Assembly: GCA_037367405.1 (NCBI GenBank)
Contig: JAZKJV010007258.1
Location: forward strand, 186,001-250,000
Source of the DNA: Ottelia alismoides
Lineage: Eukaryota > Streptophyta > Magnoliopsida > Alismatales > Hydrocharitaceae
DNA: 64,000 nt
Direction of reading: 5' to 3'
Position numbers and translations under genes: made by a program. Below are positions 1-11,700 of the stretch, piece after piece. The notes under the pieces were generated by a model that worked only from the letters and a program-made list of their open reading frames with translations, searched no databases and was not told the DNA's origin. Numbering within the stretch: the first letter of the stretch is position 1; each line of letters begins with the position of its first letter.

Positions 1-1979
1 TTAGGCACCAGTAATCAACACACACGTACACACATACACACCACAATGTTGGTAATCAAGTAGAAATCTCCTCTCGGTCATTTGTAACCACAATGATCCT
101 TAATTTGTTTGATATTACATGCATGGGACACCCATTTTGAGTCAGAGATGGGATAAATGAAACCTACTTAACAACATTTCATGATTTCTTTCATGACCAC
201 GTCACGTAGGTTAAGATTCAATCTGTGCTGAAATTCACAGGATGGCTTGCAATCATTTTCAAGATAGATGTGGTGCGAACATAAGTCTAGATTTATCCCT
301 TGGAGATTCAAAACTTTCCAACTAAGTGCCTTATAGTTTTTCTCTAAAACCTCGAGCAGCCAAGATTCCCGATATGGGGTCAGCTGGTTGCTGATGGTGA
401 CTGTATACATGTTCGATTCACCATCAAGGAAAGCATATTTAGACTTTTCGGGAGTTGTTTTAGTTCATGTACTTGTTGAGTCTACTCCATAGGAACTTCA
501 GATACTGTGCTGGTACATGGATGTTCTGCTGGAATGAATGAGGTGTTGTCCACCTCTATCACTCTTGGCTTTGATAAAAATATATTGAGATTATTTGCAC
601 TAAATTATTCTTGTTCATTTTTTCTTGAATATTCTTCAAATAACTAATCAGTGAGTCTGAATCGGTCTTCAAGTTGGCAAAGAAATAAGGACTGAATGTG
701 CTTTCTAGGTCCTCCTCTAAAGAGAGGATTTCCTGTATCAAAATGTCATTCAAAGATAGTTGTTCATCATTGATATCTAAAATGTCACAGTCCTCAACTA
801 CTCATTTTGGCTTGCCTTCATCAGATGCAACTTTTATCTCATTGATCTTGTCCATTGCGACTCGCTCCCTGGAGAAGTGGAACGTGATCTTTTCATACCC
901 ATAATCAACTACCGCTTCATTAGTTTGAAGGAATGGCTAGCCAAGAATATTAAGGGTTTGGAGTAGCAGTGCAGGAGAATCCATGTTTAGGAAAACAAAG
1001 TCCAATGGGAATCGTATATCCTGCCCAGTTACGATAAAGCCCTCTAATAAACCTCTAGGTTGCTTAATTGATCGATTAGTAAAATGAAGGGTCATGTGTG
1101 CTGGTTTAAGCTAACCCAACCAGAATTCTTTCAATAATGAGGAGGGCATGAGGCTTATTGAGGAACCACTATCAAGCAAGGTTCACTCAAAAGTATGATG
1201 AAAACTTTATCTTCAGACCAAGGTGCTCCCTTCTCTTTCTTCTTCTCTGACAGATCACTGATGGCATTAATAGTGGACATGATTTGGATGTGCTTCTCTC
1301 CTCGGCTGCCTCTATTCTTGCACAGGGTGTGCTTCAAGGTGCATGCTTCTTTCAGACCTTTCCTTACAACTGGAATGTATTCCATGGCCTTCAACAATGA
1401 AATTTCTAACACAAGATTTGGAATTATCTCAAAATGCCGGAATCATACAAAGCATTTTTCAAATTTTTTTGGATTTTTTGACTGCATTAGAAAAAGGAAT
1501 ATACACATAACCAAAGGTATTGTTCTTAATTACATCATTATTTACATATGACTGGAAAGGAAGTGTACAGTCATGCAAAACAAACAAAAGTGAATCTACA
1601 GGATCTTTGGCTTTGTTGGATAGCTCAAGAGTTGCTATTGGTGTTGGTTTCTACTAAGCTGGATCGACTTGGCTTGGGCTCTTATTATCTTTTTGGAGAT
1701 TTTCTTTTTGCTGATTTTTTTGTATTTTTGCTGACGGTGGTGGTGGTTTACTGTTACTCCTCCAACTTATTTGTCCTCACCCAGCTATGCTACTCGATCG
1801 ACTGATGTAGAAGACGACCATTCTATAAAAGATGCTTTATTCTTCCCTTTTTGTGCAGCAGACAATTGCAAGGTCCTACTGCTCTTGAGAGTCAAAGCAT
1901 TAGATAACATAAACTTAGAAGTTCTTGACTCTATCAGATCGAATGAGACATTACAATCTTTCTGCTCCTTTCTCTTGAA
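1..1979 (-). pseudogene. Element A: broken pol (protease to start of RT)
   Basis: Decayed Ty3/gypsy pol read on the minus strand; the window edge cuts it in RT. Near 400-130 it encodes the protease-RT linker and the start of RT: the motif VLEKNYKALSW, then LCSHHIYLEN, a basic stretch, and FIYPISDSKWV at about 130-160, interrupted by a stop just before FIYPIS. Near 1,165-1,173 lies the retropepsin active-site motif D-S-G inside LLDSGSSISLMPSSLL, so the catalytic triplet survives. Upstream (1,412-1,250) is the pre-protease segment LLKAMEYIPVVRKG, which matches element F (LLKVMEYKPIVKKG). The stretch 1,440-1,979 is the gag-protease spacer, with no motif I can name. Several stops and frameshifts make it non-functional. 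Lineage assignment to Tat/Athila rests on the linker and RT motifs plus the tRNA-Asp PBS. Confidence 0.8.
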
Positions 1980-3790
1980 GTTACTAGGGTTGGCCTCGAC
2001 CTGTGTTGGAATATGAGTTTTTGTGGTAGTGAGGTTGTCAAGCTTCTAGCTCATCTCTGTTAAGCTCTTCACAAGTTGGGACAAGTAGTTGAGAGCAGGG
2101 TTCACAGGAGCAACCTCGGGTTCAGCATGCTGACTACGTTGGTTCTGATAAAGCTATGGAGGTTGCAAATGAGAAAACTAAGAATTGTATTAAGGAGGAG
2201 AATGTTGATAGTATTTTGGAGGAGAGAGTACTGATTGTTCTGAGCAACCACATAAATGTGATACTGCTGATATTATCGGTATGTCGGCTGCTAGTATTGT
2301 TGATTCTATCTCCATGTATTTTGATAGGGTAGAGACTAGTGGTTAAAAGGCTGATTCTACTGGACAAACTTCCACTAGAGGGTTGGTGGTTCGTCTTAAT
2401 GGCAGACGACTGGCCATGTTGATGTCCGCATAGAGGAGCTAGTTGTGCGAAATTATTCTAGATGACGTTCACCCTCTTGAATTTGAGGCAAAGGTAGGAA
2501 ACATGGATCCACATAGGATTGGGGCTCGGGTTGGTAGACAACTACTTGCTCCTAAAACTGTTGTAGTGGGCCCCGATCAGGAGCTTGTATGTATTATACG
2601 TATTGGACCGGCTGCACTGGACCCGATTGAGGTTGTTTGGTGATGAAGGCTCCTTTGTCTCAATTATAGTCATTGCGGATTGTCTTGCAGACTGACAAGA
2701 GTTGATGGTGCTAACCAGCAGCTCCAGTTGCTTGGTGATCTCATCCAGCTTGTCTAGATGCTAGGTTCTTTGTTCGATCATAAACAATTTCTCCAGGTCT
2801 TGTGATCACTTCTCGATGATATCTACTTTAGAGAGGTGGCTCCTGATAATGATGAGGTGGGAGATTTCGTCCCTATTCATTTCCTGAGATGTCGCCACAT
2901 TTACTGGCTTGTGGTAGATCTGTAGCTGACACTGATAAGCACAGGATGAGGACAATATGGCCTATCCTTCGATCATTTCTTCAAATATTTTCCAGACGAT
3001 GTTCTCATCCTTATTGAAGTGAGATCCGCCACATATGACATCAACAAGCCTTTGACTTTCTTGTGTCAGGATCCTAAAGAAATGTTGGACCAAGCTAGTC
3101 TGAGGAACGTCATAGCGGGGGGCACTTCACTCGCAAATCTTTAAACCTCTCTTGGGCTTTATGTATGGACTCGTTCAATCACTGGGAGAAGTTGTTGATA
3201 CGAGCATGCGTCTGATTGAGACGACCAAGAGGGTAGAATTTTTGGAGGAAAGAATATTTAAGTTCCTCCCATTTCGTCACTACCTTCGTCAAGTGATTTA
3301 TCTAGTACAAAGCCTTGTCCTGAAGATTGAATGGGAAGACATTCATTTTAACTAAACCTAACAGGATGGTAGGGTAGTGAGTTATGTGGCAGATGTTGGA
3401 AGACTAGTGGATATGGATATAAGTCTCTTCATTTGTGTTCCCATAGAACGAGGGAAGAAGAGACAAGAACTGGGACTTGAGCTCCAAGTGTCAGTGGACA
3501 GCCAGGCTTGTAAGTTTCTTTGAGTGTAGGCTTGTGAGCCTCTCTTCTTGGTCGTCTACCTCTCCATGGTATCCATCTCCTTGTTCATCATCTCCTCCTC
3601 CTCCTCGATTCTGTCTTTCTCTCCTCTCCAACCTGTCTTCTTAATGTTAAGCCACTCTTCTCTTTCTTATTGTTTTTTTCTTGCTTTCTCCTATGATCTC
3701 GCGAAGAAAGAGTTGATCTCCACGTTGCTCAGGTGCATAGACTCTTATAAGAAAGTCATCTTCGCTCTGAGGTCCCTGGCAAAGAAATCA
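1980..3790 (-). pseudogene. Element A: broken gag
   Basis: Remnant of the capsid (gag) gene. The best part lies at about 3,450-3,180: FYGNTNEETYIHI, then FPFNLQDKALY, then VVTKWEELKYSFLQKFYPLG, which is the conserved core of plant retrotransposon gag and lines up with gag of B (12,130-12,370), D (32,770-32,540) and F (63,690-63,440). Many stops and shifts occur. The C-terminal part (2,100-2,750) is low in complexity and corresponds to the Q/P-rich gag tail of D and F. No zinc knuckle was seen. Not functional. Confidence 0.75.
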
Positions 3791-3887
3791 ATAAAATATA
3801 TTGGTCAATATAGATAAAACATTATTTTAAAAGAAATAAAGACAAATATATATGCACGGATTATGTATACACTATCCTATGTGTTGC

Positions 3888-3905
3888 TCTCCAGAAACGA
3901 TGTCA
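3888..3905 (-). other. Element A: decayed tRNA-Asp primer-binding site
   Basis: Read on the minus strand this is TGACATCGTTTCTGGAGA, matching TGGCGCCGTTGCCGGGGA (perfect in E and G) at 12 of 18 positions. Most mismatches are C-to-T or G-to-A, as expected from decay of methylated cytosines. It is followed by GAGCAACA, and element B has a similar GAGCATCA after its PBS. It places the end of A's 5' LTR at about 3,908. Confidence 0.65.
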
Positions 3906-3907
3906 TT

Positions 3908-5572
3908 TTGTTGATCTACTAAACATGGGAGCCTAATATCCGATCTTGGAGGAGCCTATGCTATCCAATAAGTCAAATTCGGCAATCACTATTTCGGCCC
4001 TTTCTCGGCTCTCGGTGTGTGAACAATCAAATCAGACAAACAATCAAACCTCGATATAGATGGGTGAAATTTATTATACCCTACAAAAAGATGTGTGTAG
4101 CACGTAAGTGTAGGGGTCGAAACACTGAGAGCAAACAGTGGAAAGGTACAATTATTATTTAATAAAAGCTAATTATTAATTTATATATTTTCCTTTTTTT
4201 TATTTTTGTGGGTTTTAAATTATATTTAATTTTTATGAATTTTTAATTATTTTGTATTTTTATATTATTGACTTTTTAATTTTATTTTCTTTTTAGTTTT
4301 TCAAATTTTTAGTTTCTTTCTAGTTTTCAAAGTATAATATATAGTAATAATGATAATATAGATATTATAAAAAATATACAACGTACATAATAAATATAGA
4401 ACTGTAAATGTATATATAGGGAATAATCCCTTTTTTGAAAGTTTTAATATATATTATATATTTTTAAATAATAATATTGATAATAAATGGAATATAAGTA
4501 TTATAAGGTATATATACTATACATAAGGTTTTATAATTTTCAATATATACAAATATACTCAAAATTTAGAAAATAAAATGCTTTGTATTTTGTATTTTTT
4601 TCTTTATTTTTGATGATATTTTATATTTTTTTCTCATTTTTATGTATTTTAATGTATTAAAATGTATAAAACAGGGAATAAATAAACATGCTGAATTGTT
4701 TTGGGTATTAAAAAAATAGATAATAGTGTTAGACTTCCCAAAACTATTTTTAGTATGTACTAGATAATATAAAGAAAACATAAAGAAAAAAGTATTGTTT
4801 TGATTTTTAAGTAATATTCACTAATTTTTAGACTCTATTTTTAAATATATATATATATACTCCATTTTTTGGAATTTTTAAGTATAGTTTTGTAATTGTT
4901 TTTGGTTTTTATACGCAAATAAGGAATAACTGGCTCCTTTTTATTTTTAATAAATAGGAAAATTCAATAAATGTCTCAATAGAAATATAAACGTGAATAA
5001 GCAAGATTTAAGGTATCTATAGAAATTATCCCATTAATTTTAGATTGCACAAGCTATTTAATAAAAATAAAAATGCTTGAAACAAAACACAAGTCGAGAA
5101 GGGGTATATTTGCAATTTAAATAAAGTAAGAGGTTTTGCATGCAATTACCCCCAAAATATAACATTAGTTTACAACTTTTGGGATGAAGCTTAAATAACT
5201 AAACCCAATGGGGTATAGTTCTAAAAATCACAACGTTAAGTAGCGCAACACGTGAGGCACGAGGACCTCCATGCAATTATCAAGAAGTCCATGGAGTCCT
5301 TCGCAAATTTTACAAAAGTATATAACTAAATTTAATATTTAGAGGGGTGTTTTATAACTACAAAAAGGAGCAAGGAAAATAATGCAAAATACCCAGGGTC
5401 AGTGCATGCTTAGTGCGTTCGGTAGGGATAAAGGATATGGCTTTGCCATGTGGCTTTACTTAAGATCTGACGCCCCTGGATGCTTGTCACTTCATTTAAA
5501 TTCAACAGCCTAGATCAGATCTTAGTCGAGGCTCGCATCAAACGGTGGAGAAGGCAAATGGAAGAACACTCA
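3908..5572 (-). repeat. Element A: 5' LTR, U5-side part
   Basis: Non-coding, very AT-rich. Near the PBS, on the minus strand, it carries TTTCGACCCCTACACTT and GTAGGGTATAATA (about 4,065-4,120). These are homologous to GGTTCGACCCCTCCTGC and CAGGGTATAATATACC at 9,508-9,562, near the 3' end of LTR B. The segment 5,100-5,570 is more GC-rich and includes the short GGGG(T/C)ATATTTGCAAT type motif common to LTRs here. The LTR is cut where LTR B begins, so its U3 side is not in this window. Confidence 0.6.
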
Positions 5573-5585
5573 AGTATAGGGGGTG
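5573..5585 (+). other. PPT-like tract abutting LTR B
   Basis: The sequence AAGTATAGGGGG stands directly before the TGATGAATA start of LTR B. The same purine tract precedes the 3' LTRs of E (43,292-43,308) and G (minus strand, 48,050-48,062). A PPT is expected before a 3' LTR, whereas this LTR is followed by a PBS and gag. No 3' UTR array is present upstream. Confidence 0.6.
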
Positions 5586-8500
5586 ATGAATACATATTCA
5601 CTCATCTTTATTCCTTTATTTTGTCTTTAAATCCCAAGATAAATGTATGTAAATATAATTAACTTGTACAAATTAACACTCTGACCATTAGCTATAAATA
5701 GTGCTTAAATACATGTATTTAAATATAAAGGAAATGAATAAAGAAAATAAATAAAAATTAAGGAAGTATTACAGACCTTAAACCCTGAGATTAAAACAAT
5801 ATTGACTTGGTTGACAAGGAATAAAGTAGGGGGACATAAGGGCATACAAATACAGACAAAACCACACAGTCATCTAGAAGCCCTAGTTGACCTGTACATT
5901 GTATATAGCTAAAACTTACACTAATTTATATACCGTCATACACACTTAAAATACAAAATATTTTCAACATCAAACATGTACATAAATATAAACAGATAAG
6001 ATAAAATTAATTTCACATAAAAATAAGGTATAGTATGAATGGGACACATAGATGAAAAAGCCTCAAACAGAAGTTCATGAATCCATTTCTTCTTCATATG
6101 AACTGAAAATTGACAAAGCTTACTTTATTGTAATCCAAATTAAATATCTATTTAAAGAAGGAAATTTCATTTAATTTTGAGTTGAGATGCAAAAGTTTGC
6201 ATTCCGTTCCCTATTGTACTATATACATGTATATAATAGTTAATAGACTGATTCTTTATATTTTTAGCTTTTTTATATTTATATATTTGTAAATATTACA
6301 CAAAATACATTTCAATAATAAAATGAGAATAAAACCATTAAAATTCATTAAAATAAATGAGGTATTAATTATATCAACGTTCAGCTTTGGCTGATGCTCT
6401 TCAGACTTGGTGTCTTCAGGACCATCATCCATATAATCAAAGGGAGAGGCGGCTTCAGCACCACCATCAACGCCCTCAATGGGCTCGCTTGTATCGTCAG
6501 GTGTATCTCCATCGAGCCTAGTTGAGTCTCCTCCCACTGGCATACTACCGCTCCTAAGAGAAATGAAATCAGTGTCATCATAGAAAAGATAGTCATCTGA
6601 AAATACATGTGACTGGAGGGTGGGCTCAGTCAAATCTACCTGCTCTGACTTTCATTTCAGATATGTAAACTATACATATATAATATGTGTATATAATGAT
6701 TTAAGTGAATAAAGGAAATCAGAAAAATAAACTAAAAATACATCAATATGTATTTAAATAAGTTACAAATATATAAATTATGTATATAAAATAATAAAAA
6801 ATAAAAAAATAAGAATCAAATACACCATATATAGATAATTATACCTACAATTATGCTTGTAAAAATTAACGCATAATAAATAGGTCAATAAAATAAATAA
6901 AAATTCCCTAAAATAGAACATAAAAGAAGGAAAAACTTTCATGTTTCGAGAAAAAATACTAAAATCATTTTCTAATTTATCTCTTTTATTTATATTTTTT
7001 ATCTTTGTTTTGTCCTTTAGTGCATGATGTGGACCAATGTGGTGCGGGTCTTCGTTAACCCGCATGTCAACTGTACCCACGCCTAGGCCTTGGCGTGTCA
7101 GAGCACAGACCCCTCTTCTTCTCCATTTTGCGACGCCCGATACTTGCATTTTTTGAGCTCGATTTCTTTATGAGATCTTCTCCTCGATCCATACGTGTTT
7201 ACATCTATATGATTCCTCGACTGAGGGAACAACGATTTGAGCATAAACCCTAACCGAAGTCACCGTCTTATTTTAGCTCCTCCATTATTTTTGAATTTTG
7301 ATCCATTTTTACCCAACTCCATCCCATGTTCTCATCTGGAGCATTCCCAGTGGTAGTGGGAGCTTCTTCTAGAGCTCAGGTGCGGAGGAGAAGGCGAAGG
7401 AACGAGATCAAGGGCTCACCGGAGGTGCTCCACTACGATGCATTCAACTCACTGATTCCTATGTCTGAGCTGCTCTTTTCTTGTTCTTTTTTATTCTTGG
7501 GATAACAATAGGTTAGAATTGTCTTTTATTCATTTATTTCTTTGTTTTCACTCTAAAAAAAAAATTCGAAGTTTGTTGGAGCACTAGGTTCTGGCCTTTG
7601 TTCAATGTGGTACACTTGTTCTCTAACCTACTTGATCACATCTACACCTTCCCCTTTTTATTTCCTTTCACCCCAACTCATTTATACCACAGATATTGCA
7701 AAGATCTAGAAGATCAGGACTCCTCTATTGTTCACTGGAGTTGCTCTGCCCCATCGCATCTTCAACCCATTTTACCCCAAATCGAGCCCAGAACCTTCTT
7801 TTTTATATGTGCCAGCTAACCATGCATATATTGGAGCTTGAAGACCTACTTTGGGTCGAATTTTGTCCAAATGAAGGTCTCCATGTGCTCTGACTCACAA
7901 GATCTCCACGACCTCATCGATGGGTCCTAGATCGATTTGAGCCCACAATCAGGTGTGGAGGCCCTCCAGTTACGTTTTGGGCCAGTTAGGAGCCTCTCAG
8001 GTGGTCGGACGATAGAGCTATCTATGATTGAAGGGGGTCGAGCTCTCCCTTCTTCCTTGTTTTTCTTGAGCAGCAACAACAACCGTCCGATCACCTTGCA
8101 GCTCCAGTTTTGATCGCACCCATTGGGCAGCCTACATGCTAACCTTCATATGAAGACTCAAATCTGATCTATGTCACTCCACCAAAATGGTATCGCTCGT
8201 CCATTACGTGCCATGTGGATAAGTGACACCAATTCACCGTTGGATCGCGCTTCTTTGGGTATATTGCAGATATTTCCCCTCATTTTTTGTATTTTTTTTA
8301 GTCCTTAAATTTTCAATTGTAGTTCAAATATTTACGTAACAATACAGAGCTATTCATATTTGCACTTTAGTCCAATCCATGTCACATCATGTGCCTGCAC
8401 ATGTAAGGGGACTGGATATTTGTGCAGACACCCTTTCAAATTTGTTTTATTATTTGGTCCACTAATTTTGAATACTAGAGCAATATTTTCCAGTAAATTT

Positions 8501-9733
8501 GCATATTAGTCCCTTGATGTTCTCGAATATTGCATGTATTCCCCTACGAGACTGGAAAATGTTTTAAATTATGGATAAATTTCATGTATGCCCCTGAGCT
8601 TTTTTAATATGTTATTAAATGTGTGGGAACTTTAGGAAAATTACATTTAGGTCCTTATATTATAGGTTTAATTTTGTAGTTGTATTTAAATTATTATAAA
8701 GAGCATTTTACATCTAAAAATAATAGGAAAATTATCTTAAGTGCCTAAAACCATATTATAACAAATATAATTTTCTTAAGGTAACTAAATAAATTTTCCT
8801 ATTTACAAAAATACAAAACATCGCATTTTCATCGATCTTGCATTTAAAAAATCCATAAAAATTATAAAAATAATTTGAAAAAAAAATCAAAAATTCAGTG
8901 TGGTTATTTATGTATTTTTTATTTTCTTGAGTTTTTTTCCAAGATATTATCAAAAACTCGTAAAATTAAAAAGCACAGAAAAATGGATAAATTTTCTAAG
9001 AAAATAATAGAAAAATCGTAAAAATATGTTTTAACTTTCGGAATTTTCTTTTGATTAGCTAATATTCATGAAAACTGAAATTAGGCTCAATCTAATTAAG
9101 TAGATATTTATTAAGCCCATTTAAAAGTCCCAGATTTACTTTTTTGTTTATTTTGTGTATTTCCTTGTTTAAAAATACATAAAAATTATAAATAATCCAA
9201 AAATCACCAAAATAGAGAAAATTTTATAAAACCCAAAAAAGACTATTTTTAAATTTTTATATTTTTTCTTATATTCAGAAATCCAAAAAATCCTTGTGTT
9301 CCTTTCTCTTCATATAGTTTCTAAATATGTTGATATATATATACATTTATAATATATTGATACATCTTTTATCTTATAAATAAAAACTAAAAATTTGCAT
9401 AATTAATAATATATATATATATTAAAGGAAAAACACACAAAAATGTTTAATCCTTAAAATCCTATGTTTTCTATTCATTTTTGTTACTCTACCTCGTGCT
9501 TGTTTGTGGTTCGACCCCTCCTGCTTGTGTTCTATACACATTCTTTGCAGGGTATAATATACCTACATTTATTGCTTAATAATTATTGTGGATTAATTGT
9601 TGAAACAACGCTCGAGTAGATTATCGAGAGTCGAGAGAGGCACCGATACAACGATTGACAGATACAACTTCTTGGACACCACATGTCCTTCAAGATTGGA
9701 CGTTAGACACCTTATCTACAACGTTGTTCGAAA
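5586..9733 (+). repeat. Element B: LTR (5' LTR of the copy, about 4.1 kb)
   Basis: Starts TGATGAATACATATTC, like the LTR starts of C, E and G, and ends about 1 base before a decayed tRNA-Asp PBS. AT-rich U3 (5,586-7,000), a GC-richer central part (7,000-8,280) and AT-rich U5 (8,280-9,733) with GTTCGACCCC and GCAGGGTATAATA near the end. It contains an antisense gag-like fragment (6,375-6,655). No protein of its own is supported. The second LTR of this copy is not in the window. Confidence 0.65.
6375..6655 (-). pseudogene. gag/protease-spacer fragment captured in LTR B
   Basis: A GC-rich island inside AT-rich LTR sequence. On the minus strand it reads DDTDFISLRSGSMPVGGDS followed by an acidic, Asp/Glu/Gly-rich stretch with DDTSEPIEG and YMDDGPED. 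This matches the gag C-terminal/spacer region of element D (minus, about 31,260-31,100: LDADFVILRSGRMPASDDS, then an acidic tract). LRSG is a well-known conserved motif in this place in Tat/Athila elements. The frame is open throughout and runs on into flanking LTR sequence (to 6,256). It opposes the direction of the LTR that contains it. Either the LTR captured it or an older element fragment lies there. Confidence 0.65.
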
Positions 9734-9749
9734 TGACGATTGTCAGGGA
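9734..9749 (+). other. Element B: decayed primer-binding site
   Basis: TGACGATTGTCAGGGA, alignable to TGGCGCCGTTGCCGGGGA with a 2-base deletion and transitions. It lies at the place predicted from E (LTR end ...TTCAAA then TGGCGCC; here ...TTCGAAA then TGACG) and is followed by GAGCATCAG, as in element A (GAGCAACAC). Confidence 0.6.
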
Positions 9750-11700
9750 GCATCAGTTTGTAGATATAGATTAGATATTTAGTTTTCTTTGACTATCATT
9801 TATTTCATTGTCTCTATTTCACTCTTTATTCTATTTTTCTGAGATTATTCTAATCACTTTCATGTTTGAATTTTCTACGAGGACCCACTTATCGTGGGGT
9901 ATTTCCTCGGAGATTCAACACACCTAAGAGCCATGACGACTGGGGTTCATTGCCCACCGATAGGAGAGATAGAAACAAGGAAGACAAGAAGTCGAGTAGT
10001 TTACTCTTAGCTAGAATCGGTTTCATTTTGTGAGAGAGAGATTTATCCATTAAAATTGTAATAATACAGGACCTTCAACTCTTGAACACTTGAACTTCAC
10101 AAGTCCATCGTACCAAGTGATTATTCACTTGGGGGGCTTGATCATTTTTCTGTGATTTCATCACCTTCTACTTTTGTTTCTCCCTATTTTCCCTTTATTT
10201 TAAATGTTTCCCATGATTTGTGCTTTCTGCCTTCTTTTTGTTTACATTTTGTGGAATGAGCCCTTAGATCATTAGGAGTTATTATTGGTAAAATTAGGTC
10301 CAAATCTCTAAAATAATTTATGTACCTATATGCTCAATCGCTTGGACTTAGTCAAATTGAATAAGGTTCTTCACGTTAATAGAAGCTCGTGTTCTAGGGT
10401 GATTTCTTATTGCAGTTCATATAGATTAGGTTTACAATTTTTGCCTTGCATCCCACATGAAGAGAGTTGGGAAGCACTATAAGTACTCTTATTGAGGATC
10501 ACATCATTTGATTTTTGACCACATATGCTAAGAAAAGAATTGATCAAATTGTTAGGCCTCTTGCATGAATTGTACTCAAAGCAAGTGCAAACCATAAAAT
10601 TTAAAAAGAGATGCTAAGAAAACCTTAACATAATTTCAATTTGATTATTTGAACTTCATTGCCATGGATTCATAACACCCTCATTGTATTCAGGTACCTT
10701 CCATAAAGAGTGAGGCATGATCGTTAAGGAATAGAGCCCAAATCCCAGCCTAGGTATTGCTTGGATGCATGAAAAATTGGCACTTCTATCGTACGTCGGT
10801 GAGTAGGGCTTTGTATTCTTGCATGCCTAGTTTGAAGTATTGATCTTAGGCCATTCCATCATGGGAGTGTCTATCTCATTGTTCCACGTCCAAGTAGGTC
10901 CTTGTCTATTTACAAACTTGGTCCGAAGTATCTATTTTGCCTATCGACTTCCTCCCTCTACTTCTTTGGCTGAGAAATGCTCTAGATCTAATAACAAGGA
11001 CTTTCAAAAAGTACATGCTATTGGTTAGAAAGGATGTAGGAATTACATGATACTTTTCTGGCAATACTCACTCATCTATAGGATTAGCCGCTAAGGACTC
11101 ATTGATATGATTGCTTGATACAACCAATGAAACTGAAAAGATAATTATTGAACCTTTACGACTCATTGTGTCAAGTTGGTGAATCGACCCTTGTTTTGTT
11201 GTTTGATTGATTAGATTTAATACATGTCAAGACCAAAAATATCGTGCCATGCTTTTCTTACTTCTTTTCTCATTTATACTTTTTATCATGCTCACTTCTG
11301 AGCATTCTCTTCTCTTACCACTTGACTTCTTCGTCTTGTATCCTCTATTTCTCATCCATCTACCTTTCATCTCTCGATATGGTGTTTCAGGGATGGTTTA
11401 GTCTAGACTCCATGGAAACCTACTTTGATTTCTTGATAACATCATCTCCAATATGTCGGGGTGATTCCAGAGAGCATGATTCGGACCTTGGGAATCGCTC
11501 TCAAGACTCCCCACAACTTCCTTCTCATCCAAATTAGGAAAACTCTTTTCCCAAGTTCTATCCCATCTGGATGGAGATCGATATCTCTCCTTACACATCT
11601 CCATCCCTAATAAAGTTCAGAATTTGCCCTATTTCTGAATTATTCTTATCAACAGATGCATGCTTTCGCATTGATCGTAGCATATTTCTATTGCAGACCA
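9750..11700 (+). other. Element B: non-coding leader
   Basis: About 1.95 kb between PBS and gag with no supported ORF. It has short blocks in the same order as the leader of E: a block near 9,878-9,912 (GAGGACCCACTTATCGTGGGG; compare E at about 37,120), ACCTTCAACTCTTGAAC near 10,070 (E: GACCTTGAACTCTATC near 37,327), and CTTGCATCCCACATGAAG near 10,442 (E: ATTGCATCCCACATGGAG near 37,610). These shared blocks in two otherwise diverged elements suggest conserved RNA function such as packaging or translation, but that is inference. Confidence 0.6.
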
